DNA of 64,000 nucleotides from Zymoseptoria tritici IPO323 (taxonomy: Eukaryota > Ascomycota > Dothideomycetes > Mycosphaerellales > Mycosphaerellaceae). Below the pieces are notes generated by a model that was not told the DNA's origin, ran no database searches, and saw only the letters and a program-made list of their open reading frames with translations. How positions within the stretch are numbered: the stretch's first letter is position 1; every line of letters begins with the position of its first letter. The translations under genes and the position numbers were made by a program. The DNA lies in contig NC_018217.1 in NCBI RefSeq assembly GCF_000219625.1, positions 2,976,001-3,040,000 of the forward strand, written 5' to 3'. This document shows, piece after piece, positions 42,849-52,933 of this stretch.

Positions 42849-44764
42849 TTAAGCGAAGAAAGCCAAGAAGGCACCGAGACCGGCGACGAAGCCAGCAGTG
42901 TTGAGGGAGGCAGCGCCAGTGTAAGTCGCAGGTGGTGGGTTGGGTCCAGTGGCGGTAGCATTGTGGCTCTTGGTTGGCTGGTAGACCGGAGGCTGGTATG
43001 GAGCCGGTGGGTTGGACTCCACGGGCTGGTGAGGAGCAGGTGGGTTAGGCTGAGGCTGGTATGGAGCTGGTGGGTTGGACTCCACGGGCTGCACTGGCGA
43101 GACAGGAGTCGTGCCGTGAGCAGGCTGCTCAGGTTGGTGAGGAGCAGGTGGGTTAGGCTGAGGCTGGTATGGAGCTGGTGGGTTGGACTCCACGGGCTGC
43201 ACTGGCGAGACAGGAGTCGTGCCGTGAGCAGGCTGCTCCGGTTGGTGAGGAGCAGGTGGGTTAGGCTGAGGCTGGTATGGAGCCGGTGGGTTGGACTGAG
43301 CGGGGTGCTCTGGCGAGACAGGAGTCGTACCGGCTGGCGGAGCTGGAACAGGTGCGGTCTGGTACGGTGGTGGGCTGGGTCCAGCAGAGTGAACGCAAGC
43401 AGTGGCGGACGTGAACGAAGAAGCCGTGAAGGGGTTGTATCCGATGCACTTGGCGTAGTCAGCGGAGCACTGGGCTTGGTTGGCGTGCGGGATGTTGCGG
43501 CAGGTGTCATAGTCCATGTTGCACTTCTCCGCGCACTCATCGCCAGCTGGCGGAGCGGTGGTCGCTGGTGGAGGAACGGTGTAGTAGTGGGTCGCGAAAG
43601 AGGTTACAGTGGTCTCCTCGCATGGAGTCGTAGATTCAGCTGGGATCGGGCCAGCGGGCGTGGAGGCGCTCTCGGAGAAGCTGACCGGAGGTGGCAGAGA
43701 GTAGTACGGCGTAGCGTAGGTCTCGGTCTCGCAAGGAGTGGTCGACTCAGTTGGGATCGGGCCAGCGGGCGTGGAGGCGCTCTCGGAGAAGCTGACCGGA
43801 GGTGGCAGAGAATAGTACGGGGTAGCAGAGGTCTCGGTCTCGCAAGGAGTGGTCGACTCAGTTGGGATCGGGCCAGCGGGCGTGGAGGCGCTCTCGGAGA
43901 AGCTGACCGGAGGTGGCAGAGAATAGTACGGCGTAGCAGAGGTCTCGGTCTCGCAAGGAGTGGTCGACTCAGTTGGGATCGGGCCAGCGGGCGTGGAGGC
44001 GGTCTCAGAGAAAGACACTGGCGGTGGCAGAGAGTAGTACGGCGTGCCAGTGCTCTCGGTCGCGGTCTCGCAAGGAGTGGTCGATTCAGTTGGGATCGGG
44101 CCAGCGGGCGTGGTGCTGGAAGAAGCGCCATACCCAGGCGGGTACACTGGAGCAGAGCTCGAGGCACCGTAGCCAGGCGGGTAAACCGGAGCGGAGCTGG
44201 AAGTCATCTCGGGAGACGATGGAGTGGTGCTGGAAGAAGCACCATAGCCAGGCGGGTACACTGGAGCAGAGCTCGAGGCACCGTATCCAGGAGGGTACAC
44301 TGGAGCAGAGCTCGAGGCACCGTATCCGGGAGGGTACACTGGAGCAGAGCTCGAGGCACCATACCCAGGCGGGTACACTGGAGCAGAGCTGGAAGTCATC
44401 TCGGGCGAAGACGGAGAAGTGGTAGTCTGCTCAGGCGACGGCGGAGTGGTCGAGCTGTGCTCGCAGGTGGTGTCGACAGGTCCGGCGGGCGAGGACGTGT
44501 TGTAGTAGTTGCCGTAGCCTGGAAATGAAAGGTCAGTCGGTTTTCCTCGCGCAAGACACAGACACGGTCTGAAAGCTGGCATGGTCTGAGAGCAACTCTC
44601 GGACAAAGCTGCAGACCGTCAATCGTTCCAAACTCACCCGGTGGCGGCGCGTATGGCGGAGGGGGACCAGCGCTGGTGGTGGCAGCAGGCGCACCATAGC
44701 CGACAGGAGCATTGGCAGCCATTGCCGCGGAGGCAAGGCCCATGAGGACGGCGTTCTTCATCAT
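42849..44764 (-). CDS. Repeat-rich GPI-type cell-wall protein with a Cys domain
   Basis: Two exons, 44638..44764 and 42849..44518, give 598 residues; the 119-nt intron (GTGAGT, TTTCCAG) is phase 1. Signal peptide MMKNAVLMGLASAAMAANA. The spliced protein then has three repeat regions: SSAPVYPPGYGAS 13-residue units, five 37-residue Thr/Pro/Ser units (TPYYSLPPPVSFSESASTPA), a Cys domain (CAEKCNMDYDTCRNIP, CSADYAKCIGYNPF) seen in fungal GPI-type wall proteins, and 36-residue Pro-rich units (NPPAPYQPQPNPPAPHQPEQ). The C-terminus (AASLNTAGFVAGLGAFLAFFA) is a small-residue plus hydrophobic tail typical of GPI attachment. It is probably a surface mannoprotein whose repeat copy number can vary between strains. 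Confidence 0.88.
42985..43310. repeat. 108-bp tandem repeat (36 residues) in the wall-protein gene
   Basis: The word TGAGGCTGGTATGGAGC recurs at 43051, 43159 and 43267, exactly 108 bp apart, with nearly identical sequence between; a partial unit lies at the left. Confidence 0.85.
43620..44110. repeat. 111-bp tandem repeat (37 residues) in the wall-protein gene
   Basis: TGGGATCGGG recurs at 43641, 43752, 43863, 43974 and 44091: four steps of 111, 111, 111 and 117 bp. All steps are multiples of three, so the frame is kept. Confidence 0.85.
44113..44400. repeat. 39-bp tandem repeat (13 residues) in the wall-protein gene
   Basis: GGGTACACTGGAGCAGAGCT and close variants recur with 39-bp spacing, in two groups separated by a copy of the SSPEMTSSSA-coding spacer. 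Confidence 0.8.
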
Positions 44765-47147
44765 GTTTCTGTTGGTTCGATGTCGGATTGGATGATATTA
44801 GAAGGGTGTAAAGGGCAGGATGTGATCGCAAGCAGCGATGAGCGAGTGTAAAGTGCAACGAGTGACTGAGGGTAAGCAAGAGAAAAGGAAGAACAGAAGG
44901 GTTAAAAAGCTGTTGAACTGCAGGACGATGTTGTGATCATGGCTGGGGAGATGGAAATATACCTCGCAATACGACCCTACACGGTTTCCGCATTCGTACA
45001 CGCTACTGCTCCTGACTGGGAACAAGGTACCCATGCACCATGCACCATGCACTCGGAGATGCGTACGCGGATGGTGCTTGCCATTGATGACATGCAGGCC
45101 CGTGCTGTGTGCGAGATGACCCCGAGGAGACCAAGAAAAGCAACGTGTGGAGACTTCGAGATGAGCCACGATTGTCAAAACAGCGGGATCCTGGTTAGGT
45201 CGGACCTTCTGGAGAAGCCGTTCGTAAATGGTGCAGTAGGTCAAGAATATCGGAGAATATCCCGCACGCGTTCCAACGTAGGTCGTCTCTGATGTTGTAA
45301 ATCTGTGACTCTACAGCGGTGCATCGTGAGAGAGCGCAAGTTTCCAAGATCCCTGACGTCGGGCCTGGTGATTACTCCGGATCTTCACATCCCACGCAGC
45401 AATCCTCTCTGATCAATTTTGTTAGCCTCGCAGTGGGATAAATTTGATGCCTCCATCGACAAGGCCAACCCAGGAATCATTTGATTGACATCCACGAAGG
45501 TTGGTCCGCGCGAAATCGCCGCGCAGGTGAACAGCATTTTTGAGGCCGATCGTTGTTCGTCGCCATGTACTGGGTCTGCGGCAGCTGCGGGTTCCTGCAT
45601 GGGTCAATCCTGGTCAAAATGAGATGACACTTGCTGGCACTCCGTACTCGTTTCGCGACCTGACATGTTTTTTTCTTTTGGTATGACGCGGCTGCTTTTT
45701 GACAGACTTCAAATCCGCCGGAGTGAGTTGACACTCGAAAGCCTCGGATCGGGAAGTTCACCGAGAATCTGATGATTCTCACTGCGAGCACACGACAGAG
45801 AAGTTGTCGTGTTCATTTTGTCAGTCATCTCTCGAGATCCAGGGATCCCAGCCTGCTAATAAAGAACTTTCGATAGATCCTCGTATAATCGCTGCTAGTT
45901 GGCCTTGCTAGCAAGGGCGTCGTTGCTTGCGATCCCAACAGTGGCGAATAGCCTGATGATTGATGGATGGCGAGTTTTGCTGGGTCGTCCGGTCACGATT
46001 TGGCTGGCAAAGATGACAATTGTGAACAGAACAACACGTCCGCCTGCTGTGATGGAAATTTTGATTAGAACTTTGAATGAAGATGAATGCGGAGTTTGTT
46101 GCGACATGATGCCAGCACCTTGGCAAGGCACTAAAATTGCCGCTAGTCGCGCTCTTGCCGTGACTACATGTGATGAGTGAGCACAATAATGGTCAACTTC
46201 CTCAATACGAAGAAGCACCGCTTGGCTCTCGAGTACGAGTTCCGCTCCATACGGAGATCGCACCAAGGTGCGCCGAGACCTATCATTGAACCATTGCTTT
46301 CCTGGCAGTGGCATCTCATTGAACATAAGTCACGGGTCACTCTACCACTCAGCACCGCACGATGCGGCCCGCGGGCACAAGGTGCATAATTCTCCTCGCA
46401 GAGCCGCATCAGCGGCATGGGCATAATTTGTGTTGAGATTCCAGACATTTCGCACGGCTTCTCACACCCTCGCAAACACCATGCATGTCTAGGCCATCCG
46501 ATCCGAATGCCTCCAACATGGACCAGCACCCAGAGGCGGTCAAGCAGCACGTCACAATCAATAAACCTTCGACTCCATCGCCTGCTCATCAATCGCCCAA
46601 ATCTCACACGACTTGAGAGACAATGAAGGCCCGAGCAACAACGGTCCCCTGCTCGGCGCAAGTCCGCAAATCGCGATCTTTTGACCGCCATGGACCAGCC
46701 CGTATTCACCATCACAAGCCCACGCGGAGTGATGATCCGAAGCAGAACCGCAGATGCGAACCATTCCGATGAGGCTGGTTTATGACTGCATGGCACTTGT
46801 CGGGTTCGAGTCGATAGTTCATGGTCGTATTCGGTAATTGACAACATCCGCTTCGCCCTTTCGTATTCGGTGATTCGAAAGTCAGACAGCTGGGGCGCGG
46901 AAATTGCCCGAAAAGCGGTCACTGGAAATGATGTTGCGTGCTCCTTGTTGCCGTGCTTGGGTCTGAGACTTGACAATTTGCGCTTGACAGGCTCGAAAGG
47001 GTCTCGCATGCAAAGCTTGACAACTCTTATCGTGAGACTCGAAGATCTCTGATTGATTGGAAGCTAGATCGGCAGGCTATCCATGGACTCCGGCGTCTTC
47101 GCAACCCACAGATTCAATTGCCGACATCACATCCCATGCCATCAAGC
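44765..47147. other. Gene-poor intergenic region
   Basis: 2.4 kb upstream of the wall-protein gene and downstream of the PPR gene. A 281-codon minus-strand frame (46164..47009) lacks domain signal; see rejected list. Nothing else supported. Confidence 0.4.
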
Positions 47148-50100
47148 CTACGCTCTCAGCAATGGACTCGGCCTCTTCTCCTTCGGCATCAATTGCTCCC
47201 GCCCCGTGATGGACTCATCGTTGAGCACGCCCGTAGAAATGACAAAGTCCCAGAAATCAGCCTGACCATGATATTGCGTCGCACCACGACTGGTGCGCAA
47301 ACGAGCCCTCACATCCTGCACCAATCCGCTCAGTCGATTCCACTCGCCTCGCTCCGCCAGCGCCCGCGCGACGCACTCCTGCGCACGCCAACCAGGTTTG
47401 ATGCCGAGATGTTGAGAACGACGAAGGAAATCGAGCATCGGCTGAATGCCGACTTCGTGGTGAAGTTTGGCGTAACCCTCGATCATGCGGTCGAAGAAGA
47501 TGCCGTCCATGGGTGCGGTCTTGGAGCCTTTGCTGTCTTCGATGCGAGCCCACAGAGCTTCGATTGCTGGGAGGTTGGGAGGCTGCGAATCGAAGTAGTT
47601 GCTCATGAGGATCGTGTAGATGTGTGGTGTTGGCTGGCAGCCATTCTCGAGCATGTGGTTGAGAACAGCCGATGCGGCGGACACATTCGAGTGGACTTTG
47701 AGGAGGCGGTCGATGATGAGAGCATAGGCTTTGACGTCGAAGGAGAGATTGTCACTCTCGCTGGTGAGAGTATCGAGGAGACCGAATACCTTCTTCTCCT
47801 GCGCGGCGTGGTCGAGACCGTCGAGAAAGCCGCCTTGGAACAATGCGGTCAGGAGCACCGTCCAGGTCGTGCTATCTGGCTCAATGCCACGCTCTCGCAT
47901 TCGTTGTAGAATCTTCAGAGCGTCGTTCGCTTTGGAATGCCGCATGGCAATATTCATCAACGTGTTGTAGGTGATGAGGTCTGGTTCTATCCCGAATGTG
48001 CGGCCCCAAGCCACTACCTTTCCAACCTCCCAGTCCGTGGTATTGGCAAGCGCTGAGATTGCTGAGTTCATGATGGCGCAGTTGGGCCGCGGTACGCCAT
48101 TAATATCCCCTGGATACTTGATCAAGAGCTGAGCGATGCTCACTTCAGGCGTGTTGGCGTTCTTGCGAGTATGTTTGTTCTCTCTCGCATGCTGTTCGTG
48201 AGCGGCAGCATGCCACTCCTTTCCCATTTCACTCAATGCCAAGAGCCCATCTCGGGTCTGCTTCAGCCTCAAAAGGCCGAAGATTCGTGTAGACCAAGCT
48301 TGATGATCAGGCTGTATGCCAGCGTGCCGCATTCGCTTCCACATACTGTGCAAGCCACTCACATCGCGGGAGAACTGGGCGCCACGCATGACGGCGGTGT
48401 AAGTGTTGACTCGCATCTTGTATCCAGCTTTGCCCATATGTGTCCAAACCTGAACAGCACTTTCCGGGTGTCGTGCCTCCAGAAATGCCAACATGAGATG
48501 CTCGTAGACCTCGATGGGCAGAACGTTGGATTCAAGATTTTGAAGCTGGGCAAACTTGCAGACATTGGACCTGATGCGCTCCATCCACATTGCATCACGC
48601 CGCTCTCGCGCGTTGAACAAAGAGCTGATTTGCTTAGTCGCGAACTCCTCAATCTCGGGAGTTCGCGGTGGTTCAGAAAACGGGAAACGGAATCCCTCTT
48701 TTGAGTCATTGAGCTCTTCGTGCTTCTCGTGCGACGTGGCGATTGTCTCGCGGGCTTTGCCGGGCTTTGCTGGGTCGACAATTGGAGTATACTTCAAGCC
48801 GAACCTCTCAATCATGGCTTCATAGCGTTCGAAGAGCAGCTTGTCGTACATCCCTGTCATCCGTGTGGCCAGAATTGGTGGAACGCGCGATTGTGGAGCA
48901 GCCTTCAGCAGTCCCTCTAGGAGATCAATAAATGGCGCATGTTGCGACAGCTCAATGACGGACCATGTCTTGCGGACCACTTCCAGCGTCAGTAGCGCGG
49001 GAGTCGCATAATCATACCGTGTTTCATTAGCTTGGGTAGCGTCCAACGATTCAGGTAACCGGGCAAGTGTACGCAGCATGGCCTCGAAGGTCATGTCTGG
49101 CTCAACAGCAAGACTTTCCGACTGTTCAAAGCTTCCTAAGGAGGGCAGGAAGCTCCAATCAAACTCATCCGCCACGCTCGGGCGTACTGCAGTGGGATCG
49201 CTATTCGTGGACGGCTTTGTGGGCTCACCCGGACTCGTGGAGAACACGGCACCTTTCCAGATCTCCATCAATTCTGAAATAGCCAGCTTGAGAACAACTG
49301 GGTCCGTAAGGTGCCCGGGCAAAATCAGGTTCGCGAGGCCCACAGTCATTGTTATAAGCACGGGATGTGTATGCCAATGACTCGCTGAGCGTAGTCGCCG
49401 TAGCGTGCGAAAAGCATCTGATGGACTCGGCACAGTGCTTGTAGTGCCGAGTTTGAGGGAATGCACCCATCTGTCGACCACTCTGAGGAGAAGCGGCTTG
49501 ATGGCCACCGCAAAGTTTGGATAAAAGGTCAAAGAGACCCGGTCGGTCGGCTTCAGCTTCATGTATTCCGCTTCCATCTCTTGCAATGCACTCCATGCAT
49601 TGAAGGGGTCCCGCTTGGCTTGTTCTATGATGTCGCGCACCCTGCTCTCTAGAGCCGCATGAGCCGAAGTCTGGGTCGTTCGTGGTCGTGAATGCGATGA
49701 TTCCGTCTCGGATGTGGTTTGGGAGTTCCATTGTGTTGTCTTCCGCGTGTCTTCGATGGGTATTCTCTCACGGGCCTCAATAGGCGGCTTGCGTGGTGGT
49801 TCAACGGGAGACCTCGCGGGACCTGCGATGGGTGCCCTCCGTCGAGTATGCGGGCCTCTCTCTTGGTCCAGCTGCGTCAGAATTTCTTGAGGTCCCAAAG
49901 GCTGCTTTGAGTATCTCCCAACTCGTCCAGTGTAGCCATTCAGTATTCCATCGACGGTCTCGCTAGCCGAATCCTGCAGAGCCTCCCTGCTACCCTGAAG
50001 TGCATGTCTCGAGGAATGGCCATCGGTTCCACCGTACAGGGCGCGTTGCCCATTGACCGATTGTCGAGACTGTGTACCGGAAGTGCGTAGCCCTGCTGAT

Positions 50101-50369
50101 GACAAAATCGTCCGTTGTGCGCGACACGCAAGACATATATATGAAACGGTCATCGAGATTGGCAGCAAACAATGCGGACACCAGTAGACGCGCCGTGTCG
50201 CATTATTGAGAAGCTTGAAGACCTCCGCCTTCGCCGCAGCTTGCCGCGTATGAAGCTTTCCTGACACGTGCGTTTTGCATTGCCCGTTCCTGGCGCGGGT
50301 GCAAGCAAGTGAGGAAGGTAAGCCGATGAGACTGCATCGCTTCCAATTGCTTGAACAGCAAACGTGCAT
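47148..50369 (-). CDS. Pentatricopeptide repeat (PPR) protein, probably mitochondrial
   Basis: One open frame of 1073 codons from ATG 50369. A better start may be the ATG at 50153 (MTVSYICLACRAQRTILSS), which gives a basic, Arg/Ser-rich N-terminus of the mitochondrial presequence type (1001 residues). The central and C-terminal parts hold PPR units, recognisable as NTYTAVMRGAQ, GIEPDLITYNTLMNIAMRHS, ALKILQRMRERGIEPDSTTW and GCQPTPHIYTILMSNYFDS, plus an N-terminal helical region (SALQEMEAEYMKLKPTDRVS). Fungal PPR proteins bind organelle RNA or assist complex assembly in mitochondria; a CIA84-like role is possible but not shown. Gene ends 133 nt from the divergent acid phosphatase start. Confidence 0.85.
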   Translation of the reverse strand: MHVCCSSNWKRCSLIGLPSSLACTRARNGQCKTHVSGKLHTRQAAAKAEVFKLLNNATRRVYWCPHCLLPISMTVSYICLACRAQRTILSSAGLRTSGTQSRQSVNGQRALYGGTDGHSSRHALQGSREALQDSASETVDGILNGYTGRVGRYSKQPLGPQEILTQLDQERGPHTRRRAPIAGPARSPVEPPRKPPIEARERIPIEDTRKTTQWNSQTTSETESSHSRPRTTQTSAHAALESRVRDIIEQAKRDPFNAWSALQEMEAEYMKLKPTDRVSLTFYPNFAVAIKPLLLRVVDRWVHSLKLGTTSTVPSPSDAFRTLRRLRSASHWHTHPVLITMTVGLANLILPGHLTDPVVLKLAISELMEIWKGAVFSTSPGEPTKPSTNSDPTAVRPSVADEFDWSFLPSLGSFEQSESLAVEPDMTFEAMLRTLARLPESLDATQANETRYDYATPALLTLEVVRKTWSVIELSQHAPFIDLLEGLLKAAPQSRVPPILATRMTGMYDKLLFERYEAMIERFGLKYTPIVDPAKPGKARETIATSHEKHEELNDSKEGFRFPFSEPPRTPEIEEFATKQISSLFNARERRDAMWMERIRSNVCKFAQLQNLESNVLPIEVYEHLMLAFLEARHPESAVQVWTHMGKAGYKMRVNTYTAVMRGAQFSRDVSGLHSMWKRMRHAGIQPDHQAWSTRIFGLLRLKQTRDGLLALSEMGKEWHAAAHEQHARENKHTRKNANTPEVSIAQLLIKYPGDINGVPRPNCAIMNSAISALANTTDWEVGKVVAWGRTFGIEPDLITYNTLMNIAMRHSKANDALKILQRMRERGIEPDSTTWTVLLTALFQGGFLDGLDHAAQEKKVFGLLDTLTSESDNLSFDVKAYALIIDRLLKVHSNVSAASAVLNHMLENGCQPTPHIYTILMSNYFDSQPPNLPAIEALWARIEDSKGSKTAPMDGIFFDRMIEGYAKLHHEVGIQPMLDFLRRSQHLGIKPGWRAQECVARALAERGEWNRLSGLVQDVRARLRTSRGATQYHGQADFWDFVISTGVLNDESITGREQLMPKEKRPSPLLRA

Positions 50370-50502
50370 TCACTCACACATCACTCTTTGCGCTCTGCCC
50401 CTTGATCGATCCGCCACGATTGATTGTTCTAAACACTCTCTCCAACGAATGCATATCAATTAGCACAGTCCTCTTTCGCAAGGAGGATCTACCACGTCAA
50501 CC

Positions 50503-52008
50503 ATGACCACTCTCCAACCCAGACCGCCGTACAGCGACGATGAGCTCTCGAAGCTCTACCCTTCGAACCTCCAACTACAACAAGTACAGATTCTCCTCCG
50601 CCATGGCGAGCGGACACCGGTCTCTGCTCGCTTTAAGAATGCGGGACTGCACGGGACATGGCCATACTGTAAAGCTGCAAACGAGATGAGGTCGGCGATG
50701 TTGGTGGCAGACGGATGGGACACATTGGCTTGGAAGAGGAGACTGGAGACGTTCGGGAATGGTGATACACCAAAGCTGGCTGCGGGACCTGGAGGAGAGA
50801 TCGACTCAGTTTGTCAGCCAGGAGAACTTACGGATAGAGGACGCGAGACAACACTTGCACTCGGGCAACGGATACGAAGTCTGTACGTGAACCAATTAGG
50901 GTTCATGCCAGCATTTCTCGATGAAGATTCACGGTCATCAGTAAATCTGCGAGCCACACCGATTCAAAGAGCATTAGAAAGTGTGCAGCAAGCGTTCACC
51001 GGGCTCTACCCGCCAGCATCAAGAGCGCCCGGTCTTTCCCCACCCACAATCGTCCAACGATCATGGCAAGACGAGACTCTCTTCCCGAACGAAGGCGGAT
51101 GTAAGCGTTTCGCCGAGCTTTCGCACGCCTTTGCCGATCGTACTGCAAAGCTGTACAACAACTCACCGGAAATGGCCCTACTCAACAAGAAGCTTGGAAA
51201 GTGGATGCCTCAGGAGTCACCCGTCGTAGCCGTCGACGCCCACCCTCGCCTCAGCGGAATCATGGATTCCATCAACGCGACTCTCGCTCACGGACCCGCG
51301 ACGAAATTACCATCAGAATTCTACGACGATCAAATCCGATCAAAGATTGATCGGATTTGTGTAGAAGAATGGTTCATCGGATACCAAGAGAGCGACGAGT
51401 ACCGCAAGCTCGGAATCGGCTCCTTGATCGGTGACGTGACCCAGCGAATGGTTGAATACACCGGCGGCGTACCCAAAGAAGGTCAGGACGAACCTCTGAA
51501 GATGAGCCTTTCCGGCTGCCACGATACAACCATCGCCTCCGCCTTAGCTGCGTTAGGAGGCTTCCGCATCGACACCGACAAATGGCCCAACTTCACATCC
51601 TCCATCGCCTTTGAACTCTTCAAAGCTAAGCGCGACTCTTCATCCAGCAGTCCTCCTCCTGCCACCAAGAAAAGCTGGATCCCGGCCTTCTTCTCCTTTT
51701 CCGCTCCTGCTCGACTCTCCACTACTAACGCGCGTACACCTCTCGTCGACATGCCCGACTCGCACAAAGCATCACTCGACGACCACTACGTCCGCATTCG
51801 CTACAATGACAAGCCCGTCACGCTGCCGTTCTGTAAAGCTCCGGGAAGGCATCTGGAGGGCGATGAGAGTTTCTGCACGTTAAAGGCGTTTAAGGAGGCA
51901 GCGGACATGGTTACGCCAACGGACTGGAAGAAGGAGTGTAAGAGCAATCTCGGCAAGACTGCGTTCTCGGAGAAGATCAGTCCAGCGCCGGGGTGGGAGG
52001 CGAAGTGA
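50503..52008 (+). CDS. Histidine acid phosphatase family protein, non-secreted
   Basis: Single exon, 501 residues. The branch 2 histidine phosphatase motif RHGERTPVS (phosphoacceptor His near residue 34) and the distal CHDTT motif (near 345) are present, with LTDRGRETTLALGQRIR and NLRATPIQRALESVQQAF between them as in lysophosphatidic/acid phosphatases of the ACP6/ACPP type. There is no signal peptide, unlike secreted phytases, so it is likely cytosolic or organellar. A Ser/Pro-rich insert near 385-420 breaks the C-terminal part. The enzyme removes phosphate from small esters or lysophospholipids; substrate is inferred from family. Its promoter is shared with the PPR gene (133 nt). Confidence 0.9.
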   Translation: MTTLQPRPPYSDDELSKLYPSNLQLQQVQILLRHGERTPVSARFKNAGLHGTWPYCKAANEMRSAMLVADGWDTLAWKRRLETFGNGDTPKLAAGPGGEIDSVCQPGELTDRGRETTLALGQRIRSLYVNQLGFMPAFLDEDSRSSVNLRATPIQRALESVQQAFTGLYPPASRAPGLSPPTIVQRSWQDETLFPNEGGCKRFAELSHAFADRTAKLYNNSPEMALLNKKLGKWMPQESPVVAVDAHPRLSGIMDSINATLAHGPATKLPSEFYDDQIRSKIDRICVEEWFIGYQESDEYRKLGIGSLIGDVTQRMVEYTGGVPKEGQDEPLKMSLSGCHDTTIASALAALGGFRIDTDKWPNFTSSIAFELFKAKRDSSSSSPPPATKKSWIPAFFSFSAPARLSTTNARTPLVDMPDSHKASLDDHYVRIRYNDKPVTLPFCKAPGRHLEGDESFCTLKAFKEAADMVTPTDWKKECKSNLGKTAFSEKISPAPGWEAK

Positions 52009-52699
52009 TGGGTATGGGGCGTGCAGGAGCGCGTGTTGGTATTGCGGAATGAGAGCGAAAATCGAGGGAGATGGGAGCGTATGACCTCGGTGCGTAGACG
52101 AACCTAGAAGATAGAGATCCTACATTGACCAATAGAAACGACCACGACCACTGCGCCCGATCTCTCGTTTGCGGAAACGAACTCGCAAACGGCATCTTCG
52201 TCTTTCAATTTTGGCCGAACCGTCCTCTCCGCGTCCGGATATCAAGGTAACCCGCGAATCCTCCTCCTTGCGTTCCGCATACCGTACATCACATCGACTT
52301 GGCAACTCCGCATGGAATTTGGTGCAAGTTCCGCCAGCAGCAGTCGAGTACTCCCTACGCTACGGCTCCTGACAGCCGTCATATTTCAACACCCCGACTC
52401 CCATTGGAATTGCTCGAAGTCATTGCCGCAGATCCCCGTAGCGGTCCTACACGCTTCAGAATCGGACTTGTTCGCCTTGCCATACGTCAAGTCGACAGTC
52501 TTGAAGCACATTCGGCGTCCGCGTCACATTTCATCAGCACATTGTACCCGCACTCCTCCCTTCGCACGATAACGGGCTCACCCACCCTGTCTGGCAAACT
52601 GTCGTCCGCTTCGGCAATAGTTCGATCGCGGATGATAAGGGCAGGCCACATAACAAATATGGGCCATCACGAATGCAGATATTGGTCTATCGAACTTTG
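52009..52699. other. Intergenic region
   Basis: 3' region of the acid phosphatase and of the minus-strand small peptide gene. Short frames only. Confidence 0.35.
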
Positions 52700-52933
52700 T
52701 TAGCTTCGGGATGCTGTATTGACTGCTTGGGGAATGACATTGCTGATGACTTGTTCTTCGCACGTGTCCATGCATAGGTTGAACATCGCAATGCACCCTG
52801 CGATGATGATGAGATTGTTGTTGCGCTTCTTCGGGTCTTGAATGGGAGTTCTGGTGAGGGCGGCGGCGGAAGTGAGGCCGACGAAGGCGAAGGCGGTAAG
52901 GCCGAGGAAGGGATGTGCTGCGACGAGGCGCAT
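52700..52933 (-). CDS. Small secreted-peptide candidate
   Basis: 77-codon frame with ATG at 52933. The N-terminus is a signal peptide (AHPFLGLTAFAFVGLTSAAA), followed by a basic stretch DPKKRNNN (possible Kex2-type KR site), a hydrophobic segment with Cys (IIIAGCIAMFNLCMDTCEEQ, pattern C-x7-C-x3-C) and a polar tail. No family recognised. Three cysteines and the internal hydrophobic helix are unlike a typical six-Cys effector. Support is the signal peptide only, so an unexpressed frame is possible. Confidence 0.4.
   Translation of the reverse strand: MRLVAAHPFLGLTAFAFVGLTSAAALTRTPIQDPKKRNNNLIIIAGCIAMFNLCMDTCEEQVISNVIPQAVNTASRS

Noticed and set aside
46164..47009. 281-codon minus-strand frame
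   Set aside because: No recognisable motif, irregular Cys/Arg/Met content and no splice signals; most likely a chance frame.
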